A DNA stretch of 43,202 nucleotides, taken from Crocinitomicaceae bacterium. Its GTDB lineage: Bacteria > Bacteroidota > Bacteroidia > Flavobacteriales_D > Sanyastnellaceae. How positions within the stretch are numbered: the stretch's first letter is position 1; each line of letters begins with the position of its first letter. The position numbers were made by a program, and so were the translations under genes. Shown one piece after another: positions 16,457-24,424 of this stretch. The notes under the pieces are model-generated. The model searched no databases, had not been told where the DNA came from, and saw only the letters and a list, made by a program, of their open reading frames with translations. The DNA lies in contig NZRP01000049.1 in the NCBI GenBank assembly GCA_002693775.1, positions 101,566-144,767 on the forward strand. The letters are read 5' to 3'.

Positions 16457-17635
16457 TCATTTTAAACTTGACCTTCTTTCAGTTTCCTGTTTAATGAGAG
16501 AGAGCTCGCGAGTTGTTTGGCCAGCAACAGAAGTGTTTTCCTTAGCTCTACGAATCAAATAAGGCATAGCTTCTCTAATAGGACCGTAAGGAACATACTT
16601 GGCAATATTATAACCGTGAGCAGCAAGATTGAAAGTTATCTGATCACTCATGCCTAGCAATTGAGAAAACGAAATTCTATGATCATCATTCGTAATTCCT
16701 CTTTTCTGCATTTGCTCACACAGCATAAAAGTGCTGTCGGAATTGTGTGTTCCAGCGCAGATTTCAAAAACGTCCAAATTATCTAGGCAAAACTCAATCG
16801 CAGCATCATAATCTCTATCTGTTGATGCTTTATCTGGCTGTATAGGTGAATGATATCCAAGCTTTTCCGCCCTCTCTCTTTCCTTCTCCATATAAGCACC
16901 TCGTACGAGTTTTACTCCAACTTTAAACCCTCCTTCAACAGCTTTTTTATGAAGCTGGTGAAGGTATTCTAGCCTATCATGACGGTATAGCTGTATGGTA
17001 GTAAATACTATAGCATTTTCTCTGTTGTAATCATTCATCATAGCATTAGCTATTTCGTCAATGTTGTCTTGAATCCAGCTTTCTTCAGCATCGATTAAAA
17101 CTCTGCCACCAGCATCAGCAGTTGAAGAGCAAATAGTTCTGATACGTCTTACAACTTTTCCCCAAGATTCTTCTTCTTGTAAAGTGAAATCATCTGGAGA
17201 TTTAGCGAGCAATCCATAAAGAGAAAGTCCGCTAGGTTTAAACACAGAAAAGGCATGTCTAGGGTCATCGGAAGCTGCAGAAACGGCTGCTAAAATTTCA
17301 GAACAAGTACTATCTAGTTCTTCCTCTGTTGTAGCTCCTTCAGCGCTATAGTCGAGGATGGTTTTCACACCATTTTTATAAAGCATTTCAATAGTTGAAT
17401 CACTTTCTTCAATGGTTTCACCTCCGCAAAACTGAGCGTAAACGGTAGGTCTTATAACCCAACCAATAGGAATTCTAAGTGCAAGAGCAATTCTAGCAAA
17501 TACACTTCCAACTGCCACTAATCCAGGTCTGCTTAACAAGCTGAAAAGCATCTTACCTCTTCTTAGGTCACTATCTGATAGATGGCGAAAAGCAAGTTCC
17601 GTATTATCGAAATTTGGTAGGCCTTTTCTCGTCAT
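16457..17635 (-). CDS. Proline dehydrogenase (PutA-type barrel, monofunctional)
   Basis: A 392-residue FAD enzyme that oxidises proline to pyrroline-5-carboxylate and passes electrons to quinone. Barrel motifs: VLIDAEESW, QLYRHDRLEYLHQLHKKA, KLVRGAYMEKERERA, CAGTHNS, FSQLLGMSD and, near the end, YVPYGPIREAMPYLIRRAKEN. I place the start at the ATG at 17635 (MTRKGLPNFDN), not at an upstream ATG at 17812 that would overlap the divergent dipeptidase by over 130 bp: homologues begin near here, and a box TATCTTCG lies exactly 4 nt upstream. The start region is divergent from the dipeptidase, with 41 bp between them. Confidence 0.94.
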   Translation of the reverse strand: MTRKGLPNFDNTELAFRHLSDSDLRRGKMLFSLLSRPGLVAVGSVFARIALALRIPIGWVIRPTVYAQFCGGETIEESDSTIEMLYKNGVKTILDYSAEGATTEEELDSTCSEILAAVSAASDDPRHAFSVFKPSGLSLYGLLAKSPDDFTLQEEESWGKVVRRIRTICSSTADAGGRVLIDAEESWIQDNIDEIANAMMNDYNRENAIVFTTIQLYRHDRLEYLHQLHKKAVEGGFKVGVKLVRGAYMEKERERAEKLGYHSPIQPDKASTDRDYDAAIEFCLDNLDVFEICAGTHNSDSTFMLCEQMQKRGITNDDHRISFSQLLGMSDQITFNLAAHGYNIAKYVPYGPIREAMPYLIRRAKENTSVAGQTTRELSLIKQETERRSSLK

Positions 17636-17639
17636 ATTG

Positions 17640-17647
17640 CGAAGATA
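17640..17647 (-). promoter_or_regulatory. Putative -7 box of proline dehydrogenase, 4 nt before the ATG
   Basis: On the minus strand TATCTTCG is followed by CAAT and the ATG at 17635. One mismatch to TAnnTTTG. It supports the shorter start and predicts a leaderless message. Confidence 0.55.
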
Positions 17648-17664
17648 GGTTGAGAGGTGCGTTG

Positions 17665-17672
17665 TACCTTCG
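17665..17672 (+). promoter_or_regulatory. Putative -7 box of the M20 dipeptidase, 4 nt before the ATG
   Basis: TACCTTCG is followed by GGGC and the ATG at 17677. It lies 17 bp from the opposing proline dehydrogenase box. It selects the ATG at 17677 over the one at 17683 and over an upstream ATG at 17614. Confidence 0.55.
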
Positions 17673-17676
17673 GGGC

Positions 17677-19056
17677 ATGGACATGAAAGCATATTTATCT
17701 GAAAATCGCCAACGTATGTTGGATGAATTGTTTGACCTTCTTCGCATACCGTCAGTTTCTGCAGATCCGGCTTACGCAGGTGACGTTCAAAAATGCGCAG
17801 AGGCAGTTGCAAATTTGCTAACTGAAGCAGGAGCGATTAATGTAGAAGTGATGGCCACTCCTGGTCATCCAATTGTGTTTGGCGAGTATAAGGTGGATGA
17901 GAGTGCGCCTACTGTCCTTGTATATGGTCACTACGATGTGCAACCGGCGGATCCTATTGAGCTTTGGGACAACCCAGCTTTCGAGCCCATTATTAAAACA
18001 ACCCCGATTCACCCTGAGGGAGCAATTTTTGCAAGAGGAGCGTGTGATGATAAAGGCCAAATGTTCATGCATGTAAAAGCTCTCGAAGCAATGGTAGCAT
18101 CGGGTGACGTGCCATGTAACATCAAGTTCATTATCGAAGGAGAGGAAGAGGTCGGATCAGATAACCTCGATGATTTTCTCGAAGAGCACAAGGAAAAACT
18201 AGCAGCAGATGTGGTTCTAGTTAGCGACACTGGTATTATCGCAAACGACACACCTTCAATTTGTGTTGGCCTTCGCGGGCTTGCGTATGTTGAAGTCCAA
18301 ATCACAGGACCTAATCGCGACCTTCACAGCGGTCTTTACGGAGGAGCTGCCCCTAACCCCATTAATATCCTTTGCGAGATGATTGCTTCATTAAAAGATG
18401 AAGACCAAAGAATCACAGTAGACGGTTTCTACGATGATGTTCTTGAGCTGTCAACTGATGAACGTGAGGCGATGGCCAGAGCACCATTTAGCGAAGAGGC
18501 TTACAAGAAAAGCATAGGCATAGGTGGAACGGAGGGCGAGCCTCAATACTCGTCACCAGAATGTATGAGCATCAGGCCTACACTAGACTTAAACGGAATT
18601 TGGGGTGGATACACAGGTGAGGGTGCAAAGACAGTAATCCCTTCGATTGCAACTGCTAAAATCAGCATGCGACTTGTTCCTCATCAGGACTTCGAAAAGA
18701 TAACGGAGCAATTCATGTCTCATTTCGAAAAAATCGCACCTCCGTCAGTTAGCGTAAAAATCACTCCAATGCACGGCGCGGCACCAGCGGTAACCCCAAC
18801 TGACAGCCCTGCTTACAAGGCCGCATCAAAAGCAATGCAAGACACTTACGGCAAGGAGCCCATCCCTGTAAGGTCAGGAGGTTCTATTCCTATTGTGGCT
18901 TCTTTTGAAAGAATACTAGGACTAAAGACAGTTTTATTTGGGTTTGGTTTAGACTCAGATGCGATTCACTCACCTAACGAGCACTACGGTGTGTTCAATT
19001 ATTTTAAAGGAATTGAAACGATCCCTTTGTTCTATAAGTATTATGCGGAGGCCTAG
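17677..19056 (+). CDS. M20-family metallodipeptidase
   Basis: A 459-residue zinc peptidase of the M20 family, of the dipeptidase type with a lid domain. Metal and catalytic motifs: GHYDVQP at 84-90 (H85 zinc ligand, D87), GACDDKG at 121-127 (bridging Asp), EGEEEVGS from 154 (catalytic Glu and ligand) and VSDTG further on; HSGLYGG is in the lid. It should hydrolyse di- or short peptides in the cytoplasm; no signal peptide is present. The start at 17677 (MDMKAYLSEN) is chosen from the 4 nt spacing to a -7 box and from usual family length. The stop overlaps the stop of the convergent gene by 4 bp at the sequence CTAG. Confidence 0.93.
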   Translation: MDMKAYLSENRQRMLDELFDLLRIPSVSADPAYAGDVQKCAEAVANLLTEAGAINVEVMATPGHPIVFGEYKVDESAPTVLVYGHYDVQPADPIELWDNPAFEPIIKTTPIHPEGAIFARGACDDKGQMFMHVKALEAMVASGDVPCNIKFIIEGEEEVGSDNLDDFLEEHKEKLAADVVLVSDTGIIANDTPSICVGLRGLAYVEVQITGPNRDLHSGLYGGAAPNPINILCEMIASLKDEDQRITVDGFYDDVLELSTDEREAMARAPFSEEAYKKSIGIGGTEGEPQYSSPECMSIRPTLDLNGIWGGYTGEGAKTVIPSIATAKISMRLVPHQDFEKITEQFMSHFEKIAPPSVSVKITPMHGAAPAVTPTDSPAYKAASKAMQDTYGKEPIPVRSGGSIPIVASFERILGLKTVLFGFGLDSDAIHSPNEHYGVFNYFKGIETIPLFYKYYAEA

Positions 19057-19691
19057 TTTATTTTAGAGACAAGGATTGTAACGCCGAGTTCAAGCGTCAT
19101 ATTTCTCATCCTTGTAGTCCATGTTCCACTTGGATTATCAGGGAGTGGAGTTATAGGTATAATGCTTTGAGTGAGTCTAGAATGGATATATGTTCTGTCT
19201 CCGTACTCAATTCGAGCCCCAATTACTGCGCTTAAATCAAAGTCCTTTAGAGGAAGTCCTGTTTCTATATAACCGTTATTGTCGAAGTTCTCTTCTCCTT
19301 TTAAAAAAACAGAAGGCTGCAGTCCGGCTTGAAATTCCACTAAGCTGTATGGGAAACTATAAACTACAGGAAGGTCTATATATGTAAACTGATAAGCCCA
19401 AGTTTCGTAATCTCCGTTTTGCGGATTAGGCGGGCGTCTACTTCCTTTATTATTGTATATCACGCTTAGCAGAAGTGCCTTTCTTTCCTGATTTTCAATT
19501 TCAACAGTAGCTCCAAAGTTGTAGCTGATTTTATTAAAACCACCTACACCATCTCCATGAACTTGAGATAGCGTTGTGCCACAAATAAGTCCACCATTAA
19601 ATTTTAGTGGGTGGATGTCTGGGGTTTGCCCCCAAATAAGAAAAGGGAGAAAAAGACAGCCAATTAGTGTTATGCTCCTAAATGGAATCAT
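19053..19691 (-). CDS. PorT-like outer-membrane beta-barrel protein
   Basis: A 212-residue protein with a signal peptide ending about residue 21 (FLIWGQ), then alternating beta-strand patterns: KFNGGLICGTTLSQVHGDG, NFGATVEIENQ, FTYIDLPVVYSFP, VEFQAGLQPSVFLKGE, LDLSAVIGARIEYG-like strands and a final LELGVTILVSKIN. The pattern is that of eight-stranded outer-membrane barrels of the PorT/OMP_b-brl type common in Bacteroidota. The YIDLP strand is characteristic. It overlaps the upstream Omp28-like gene by 4 bp (ATGA) and is probably expressed with it. Function unknown. Confidence 0.8.
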   Translation of the reverse strand: MIPFRSITLIGCLFLPFLIWGQTPDIHPLKFNGGLICGTTLSQVHGDGVGGFNKISYNFGATVEIENQERKALLLSVIYNNKGSRRPPNPQNGDYETWAYQFTYIDLPVVYSFPYSLVEFQAGLQPSVFLKGEENFDNNGYIETGLPLKDFDLSAVIGARIEYGDRTYIHSRLTQSIIPITPLPDNPSGTWTTRMRNMTLELGVTILVSKIN

Positions 19692-20539
19692 TCACTTAAG
19701 TGCTTGCCCAAGCAATTTATCACGTAACCGTCTTCGTTACTTACAATTGCAATTATTGATGAATTTTCAAAAACCCATTCATCGTTCCAGTTAAACGTAT
19801 AGTCTTCCTGAAAGTAATCGCCCTCTTGAGGGTCGCTAATTGCAACAAGTCCATTTGCGCCAGTAACGCTACCCCTTAGAAGGTGATTGAATTCATAATC
19901 AGTTACTTGCTCAGGATCGTTTCCATAGTATAGCTGATGGCCAATCAGGTGAGATTCAGCAATTAGAATAGATAACCTGTGATCACCTGAAACTTCGTTA
20001 GAAAAATATAGACCGCGAACGTGAATATTTAAGTGTCCAGCTTCTGGGTGCCATTCAGTTTCCAGTACTAATTCAATAGGAGTGTCTTTTTGTATTTCTG
20101 AAGACACTTGATCTTCCCATTCTCCAGGAGAAAAGAAATTTCCAGGCCCTCCAATTCTATTGATTCTTCCAATAGGGTTAGCTTGGAAATCTAATTGACT
20201 CCAAAAAACATCCCCCTCCTCACAGGTCCAGTTAGTGGGATAATCTTCATTTGTGATTGCTAAATTTCCAGCGTGAATAGCAAGGACAAATACATTTTCT
20301 GGGTCATTAAACATAATGTCATCTGCTATAATAGCAGCTTGAGGACAGTTGCCACATTGGTGTGCAGTAAAGTCCTCAATCAAGATGTTTTTACCTGTTT
20401 GTTCTGAAACCGTTAATACGGGAGGTTCACCGTAAAGAACAGTGTTGTATGCACCATCAAACGGAATGATTGGATCATCAATTTCATCACAAGATGTAAA
20501 AGCAATGATAATCGTTGATATAAAGAATAGTCGTTTCAT
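19688..20539 (-). CDS. Omp28-like lipoprotein with thioredoxin-type CxxC
   Basis: A 283-residue lipoprotein. The signal peptide ends at AFTSC with Cys17 as the lipidated residue. From about residue 50 the Omp28 pattern appears: ILIEDFTAHQCGNCPQAA with C62xxC65, then LAIHAG and NPIGRINR, and a C-terminal beta domain. The CxxC sits where thioredoxin-fold proteins have their redox centre. Likely placed at the outer membrane. It starts after a terminator hairpin and overlaps the downstream barrel gene by 4 bp. Omp28-family proteins are widespread in Bacteroidota with no settled function. Confidence 0.85.
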   Translation of the reverse strand: MKRLFFISTIIIAFTSCDEIDDPIIPFDGAYNTVLYGEPPVLTVSEQTGKNILIEDFTAHQCGNCPQAAIIADDIMFNDPENVFVLAIHAGNLAITNEDYPTNWTCEEGDVFWSQLDFQANPIGRINRIGGPGNFFSPGEWEDQVSSEIQKDTPIELVLETEWHPEAGHLNIHVRGLYFSNEVSGDHRLSILIAESHLIGHQLYYGNDPEQVTDYEFNHLLRGSVTGANGLVAISDPQEGDYFQEDYTFNWNDEWVFENSSIIAIVSNEDGYVINCLGKHLSE

Positions 20540-20563
20540 TTCTCGTTTAAACAGGTAAGTAAG

Positions 20564-20611
20564 AAAAATCCGCGCCTGTACTCTAGAATTCTAGATACAA
20601 GACGCGGATTT
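20564..20611 (-). terminator. Long hairpin terminator after the type IX-secreted thioredoxin gene
   Basis: The outer arms AAATCCGCG (20566-20574) and CGCGGATTT (20603-20611) pair perfectly. The centre is the perfect 12 bp palindrome CTAGAATTCTAG (20583-20594), so nearly the whole 46-base segment can fold. On the minus strand the stem ends in TTTTTC. It separates the gene ending at 20629 from the Omp28 gene starting at 20539. Confidence 0.85.
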
Positions 20612-20628
20612 CTAAATATTATTTTCTA

Positions 20629-22101
20629 TTAGTGAGTGTTCGTTACTCTAAGAGTAGTAGTCTCACCAGCAGTAGTTACGCTTAGTAGGTAAATTCCTGA
20701 ATTCAAATAAGTAAAATCTAACTGTACCGTCTGTGTTCCAGCAGCAACAGAACCAAGATTCATGTCGATTACCTTTTCACCAACTAAGTTGTATGCTACA
20801 ATAGATGCATCGCCAGCTTCAACTGCAGTGAATGTAAGGGTAGTGTTTCCATTGAATGGGTTAGGGTATACGTTTACTGAAGCAGTCAGCTCGTTCTCAA
20901 TTACGTTTGTTTGAGTAGTAGCTTCCATTCCAATTACAAGCTCAGCGAACTCAACACCTGATGCACCCTGGTAATCAAGAACAAGAGAAAGCTGAGTTTC
21001 TCCATCCATTGATGCAATTTCTGCGTAACCGTCAGCGTAGTTTCCCCACTGTGAAGCATATAAACCGTCACCGTAAGTATCAATCATTGTGAACGTGTAG
21101 CACTCGTTAAGGTCAAGAGCAACATCTGCAATTTGAAGAGTGTTCGGTTGGTTTGAGTATGTACCGACGTCAACACCTGCAACAACTCCACCGTTTGAAT
21201 CTTGGATGGCCCAACCAGTCTCTTCTGGCCAGTTGTCAGTCATAATACGAACTTGGACGTAAGTAGTTGATTCAACTGAACCAACAATGTCTACAGATTT
21301 GTGAGCTTCCCAGTCATTTCCATTAACCTCAACAAGAGAGATGTCAAGAGTCCCAGTTGCAGCGTATGTTCCTAAATCTATTGACTCTGTATTGCCTGAA
21401 TTAAGGTATCCAGTCCAATTGACATCTGGTTGAGATACACCATTGAGCTCAATTGCGAACGTCATAGCTGATACTGGTTCAGAACCCATATTGTTAATAT
21501 CTGCAGAAGCGCCCCAGTTAGCACCACCACAAGATGACGTCTCACCAGTGTAAGTCATCATTGGAGCAGCACCGCTAATTGTGTTCCCACAACCACTGAA
21601 AGCAGCAGCAAGGTGTTGATCGAAAGTCCCTTGGCCAGATTCAACAAGAGTGTAATCCCCGGGACAAACAGTGTAAATAGTTGGGTAGTAAGAGTTTGAG
21701 TAAGAGTCAAAAATACTTCCAGCGTTATCAATTATTGGGAAGTTAGTTATAGACACCCAATCACCAGTTGTTGCTGTTCCTGTTCCGTTTAAATCAGCAG
21801 GAGTAGTTGTGTCGTCAGACTCTAAATAAAACACCATTAAGTCATCTGTTCCATTCGGACCAAATGCAGCGTGTAAATCTTCAAGCACTCCAGATTGAGC
21901 GTAACTCCAACAAGGGCCACACCATGTAGCAGAAAAATCTAAAATAACAGTTTTTCCTTCGTCTAGAAGGCTGTATAGATTCCATTCATTACCGTCAATA
22001 TCAGTAGCGGTAAAATCAGGAGCGACACTTCCATCTGGCAGTTGAGCTTGGGCAGCAAATCCAAGAGTTAAAGCTGCGAAAAGCATGTAGAATTGCTTCA
22101 T
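20629..22101 (-). CDS. Type IX-secreted protein with thioredoxin-like domain
   Basis: A 490-residue secreted protein. A signal peptide (about residues 1-19, FAAQAQ) is followed by a TlpA/AhpC-like thioredoxin domain (about 22-170) with the redox motif ATWCGPCW, C61xxC64. Beta-rich domains occupy about 175-400, including a stretch CYTFTMIDTYGDGLYASQWG that resembles repeats found in many Bacteroidota surface proteins. The C-terminal 84 residues from about 407 form a type A type IX sorting domain (VNVYPNPFNGNTTLTF ... GIYLLSVTTAG). It is therefore probably exported by the SprA system encoded downstream at 28093 and anchored or released at the surface. A perfect -7 box lies 42 nt upstream of the ATG and a strong terminator follows. 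Confidence 0.92.
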   Translation of the reverse strand: MKQFYMLFAALTLGFAAQAQLPDGSVAPDFTATDIDGNEWNLYSLLDEGKTVILDFSATWCGPCWSYAQSGVLEDLHAAFGPNGTDDLMVFYLESDDTTTPADLNGTGTATTGDWVSITNFPIIDNAGSIFDSYSNSYYPTIYTVCPGDYTLVESGQGTFDQHLAAAFSGCGNTISGAAPMMTYTGETSSCGGANWGASADINNMGSEPVSAMTFAIELNGVSQPDVNWTGYLNSGNTESIDLGTYAATGTLDISLVEVNGNDWEAHKSVDIVGSVESTTYVQVRIMTDNWPEETGWAIQDSNGGVVAGVDVGTYSNQPNTLQIADVALDLNECYTFTMIDTYGDGLYASQWGNYADGYAEIASMDGETQLSLVLDYQGASGVEFAELVIGMEATTQTNVIENELTASVNVYPNPFNGNTTLTFTAVEAGDASIVAYNLVGEKVIDMNLGSVAAGTQTVQLDFTYLNSGIYLLSVTTAGETTTLRVTNTH

Positions 22102-22143
22102 GTTATAATTATTTAATGATTTCTAATTCAGAGTAATTTCATA

Positions 22144-22151
22144 CAAAAATA
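22144..22151 (-). promoter_or_regulatory. -7 box of the type IX-secreted thioredoxin gene
   Basis: On the minus strand TATTTTTG matches TAnnTTTG fully and is followed by a 42 nt AT-rich leader before the ATG at 22101. It lies in the 91 bp gap after the DUF6029 gene. No matching -33 TTTG at the usual distance. Confidence 0.55.
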
Positions 22152-22192
22152 GGTAATATTTAGACGAATCTCACTAAAGATAGGTTGCATCA

Positions 22193-23869
22193 TTAAAAAC
22201 TAGATGTAAAGCTTACTTCAAAACCGTTAGATGCAGGTACAGCACGGCATACACCGCCTACGCAGAATATTCCTTCTCGCCTTTTTCCGTAGCCAATACT
22301 TAGTCTGTGTGGACCATTAATATATCCAGCGGATCCGTACACATAATGTATGCGTTTAGATTCCTCTGGATTCCCATAATTGTACTGATCAATTAAACCT
22401 ACAAACCAGTGAGGGCTCCATGTGTATTCTGCAATCACTGTAGCCCAGTCTCCTTTGTCCTGATCTGTAGTTAACACTTGAAATTCTGTCCTTAAACTCT
22501 GTCGTTTTTTAGTCTTGATTTGAGTTTCTAGTACAAAGATGTCAGCGTCTACAATCCCTTTAAAGTCAGTGGTTACAGGAGTTGCAAGGGTGTTGAACAG
22601 TAGATTCATATACATACCCTTAAACTTCAAATTCTTTGAGATCTTCCTCTCAAATTCAAAGCTGATATCCTGAACGTTTAAAGTATCTCCAAATCCCCAA
22701 CTATTCCTTTCATATCCATTTACAATACCTTCTACTCCTGCCAAGTGAGTGGTGTCTAGGCTATAAGCAGCAGCGTACACTAAGCTGAACTTAGTCCCAT
22801 ATTTTCCACCGAGTTTAGATCCTCTTGGAAGAGAGTAGTAAAGCTCTCCTCTCATGCTAGACTCACCATTAATTACTGTCGCATATGGATATAAAGTAGC
22901 AGCCAAATTGTATGTATGAGGCTTAGTGATTGCTGGAATATTATTGATTGGAGCATCGAAAAGAAGCAAATCTCTATCTGATCTAAAGCTCATATTGTCA
23001 GTTGTAGATCTCTGAAATAGGAAACTTACCTTTTTCACATTGCCTGATAGATAATACATGAGTGCTTCACCATCTTTATATATGTAGCCGTTGTCTGCTG
23101 ATGGATCGTTGATTTTCTTCGTGTAATTCACACCACCTCTCCATGTGCCAAGCTGAAACTGAGATCCTACATCCCATCCAGCTACGTTTTCAGGTAATTC
23201 CAGAATTAAAGTGTCTTTTACAATATTGCTTCCCTGTTGGAATCTGCTTACAAATGAAAACTCAGGAGTGATTCTAAGTTTAGAGTTGGCAAACTTGTCT
23301 GAAAGATCATTTAAACTCAAATCAGCATTGAAACCTCTAACAATTCCATCCCCGTTAATGAGCCCGTCGTCGAAGTCTAATCTCTGCCTTCCATAAATTA
23401 TTTTCATCCTTAAAGCATCGATTGGAGTTAGTATAAGTCTCATGCCATCTAGAGCGTTATCTAAACCTAAATCACGCGCTTCATACGATCTCAATAACAC
23501 CCCATTACCAAACTGCTCATAGAAATTACCTACAGTAACATCCACCCCTCTTTCACGGTCTTCATACCTAGCAAATCTGTAGCCTATGCCAGTCCCCTTA
23601 AATCTTCCGGGAAAACCTAGAACTGAATTTAGATATGATTCATATCTTATTCCAGCAGAAAAATTTCCCTGAGTGTATATGAGATTAGCAAAAGCATTGA
23701 AACCAGTTTTAGCTGGCGGAACAACTGCGCCAATTAAAGTGTCTTCTTGATAGGATTGGAATAACATACTAACGTTGCCCGTTACTACGCCATGGTCCTT
23801 CTCCTCTTGCCCAAAAGAAGAAAAACACACTAGAACAAATGCGCCTAAAACAACAACAAGTTTTTTCAT
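22193..23869 (-). CDS. DUF6029-type outer-membrane beta-barrel protein
   Basis: A 558-residue exported protein. A signal peptide (about 1-20, FSSFGQ) precedes a long run of amphipathic beta strands ending in an aromatic C-terminus (EVSFTSSF), as in outer-membrane barrels. Sequence features match the uncharacterised DUF6029 family: AGIRYESYLNSVLGFPGRFKG, VTVGNFYEQFGNGVLLRSYE, DNALDGMRLIL and YGRQRLDFDDG. It overlaps the stop of the upstream TlpA-like gene by 4 bp (ATGA), so the two are translationally coupled. A CxxxxxC pair (CVGGVC) near residue 540 could be a disulfide. The function is not known; the coupling suggests a link to thiol-redox chemistry. Confidence 0.85.
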   Translation of the reverse strand: MKKLVVVLGAFVLVCFSSFGQEEKDHGVVTGNVSMLFQSYQEDTLIGAVVPPAKTGFNAFANLIYTQGNFSAGIRYESYLNSVLGFPGRFKGTGIGYRFARYEDRERGVDVTVGNFYEQFGNGVLLRSYEARDLGLDNALDGMRLILTPIDALRMKIIYGRQRLDFDDGLINGDGIVRGFNADLSLNDLSDKFANSKLRITPEFSFVSRFQQGSNIVKDTLILELPENVAGWDVGSQFQLGTWRGGVNYTKKINDPSADNGYIYKDGEALMYYLSGNVKKVSFLFQRSTTDNMSFRSDRDLLLFDAPINNIPAITKPHTYNLAATLYPYATVINGESSMRGELYYSLPRGSKLGGKYGTKFSLVYAAAYSLDTTHLAGVEGIVNGYERNSWGFGDTLNVQDISFEFERKISKNLKFKGMYMNLLFNTLATPVTTDFKGIVDADIFVLETQIKTKKRQSLRTEFQVLTTDQDKGDWATVIAEYTWSPHWFVGLIDQYNYGNPEESKRIHYVYGSAGYINGPHRLSIGYGKRREGIFCVGGVCRAVPASNGFEVSFTSSF

Positions 23870-24354
23870 TCTACTAGTTTAAGTAGCTCTTCATAAAGCT
23901 CTTCCTCATCTCCTTCTGCATAGTTGTTATGCGTCCAAACAACTTCACCTTCACCATTTACTAAGAATGTATGAGGCACATTGATTACTTGCATAGCTCT
24001 TGCAAAATCTCTTCCTGGGTCAAGTAACACCTCGTATTCCCATCCAGAACTCATTACAAACGGCGCAACACGACTCATTGAACGAGAATCGTCAATGCTT
24101 ACTGCAATGATTTGAGCTCCTGTTTCATCTTGCCAATCAGCATAATAGTCCATGTAATTATTTAGCTCTCTCTTACATGGGCTACACCATGTTGCCCAAA
24201 AACAAACAATTGTTGGATTACCATTCCCTACTAAATCCGCAGTGTTTGTGGTAATTCCCTCAAGGTTCTTAAGGTTTACTGAGGCAACTGTTTGAGCCTC
24301 ACAGCTTGCGCTAAAACCTAAAGCCAGTATAAGAGAAAAGTAAAGATATTTCAT
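23866..24354 (-). CDS. TlpA-like periplasmic thiol-disulfide oxidoreductase
   Basis: A 162-residue exported thioredoxin-fold protein. The signal peptide ends near residue 20; a Cys18 in SASC could make it a lipoprotein, but the lipobox is weak. The active site is FWATWCSPC with C57xxC60, and the cis-Pro follows in VINVPHTFLVN. The TlpA-type pattern is complete: a short N-terminal strand, the motif, and the IIAVSID and VLLDPGRDFARAM segments. It is first in an operon with the DUF6029 barrel and divergent from the sprA operon, whose first gene starts 70 bp away. Probable role: reducing or isomerising disulfides of envelope proteins. Confidence 0.92.
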   Translation of the reverse strand: MKYLYFSLILALGFSASCEAQTVASVNLKNLEGITTNTADLVGNGNPTIVCFWATWCSPCKRELNNYMDYYADWQDETGAQIIAVSIDDSRSMSRVAPFVMSSGWEYEVLLDPGRDFARAMQVINVPHTFLVNGEGEVVWTHNNYAEGDEEELYEELLKLVE

Positions 24355-24411
24355 TTCCTATTTATTGAGATATGTTACAAAGAAACGGCATTCTACTCAT
24401 TTACTATGCCT

Positions 24412-24419
24412 TAACTTCG
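24412..24419 (+). promoter_or_regulatory. Putative -7 box of the cargo-maeB-ruvA-sprA-gcvH operon, 5 nt before the ATG
   Basis: TAACTTCG, one mismatch to TAnnTTTG, is followed by CATAC and the ATG at 24425. The next genes follow with gaps of 12 bp or less, so this promoter may drive about 11.5 kb including sprA. Confidence 0.55.
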
Positions 24420-24424
24420 CATAC

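Noticed and set aside
24365-24424. TTG-started extension of the type IX cargo gene
   Set aside because: It would place 20 residues before a normal signal peptide and would cover the -7 box.
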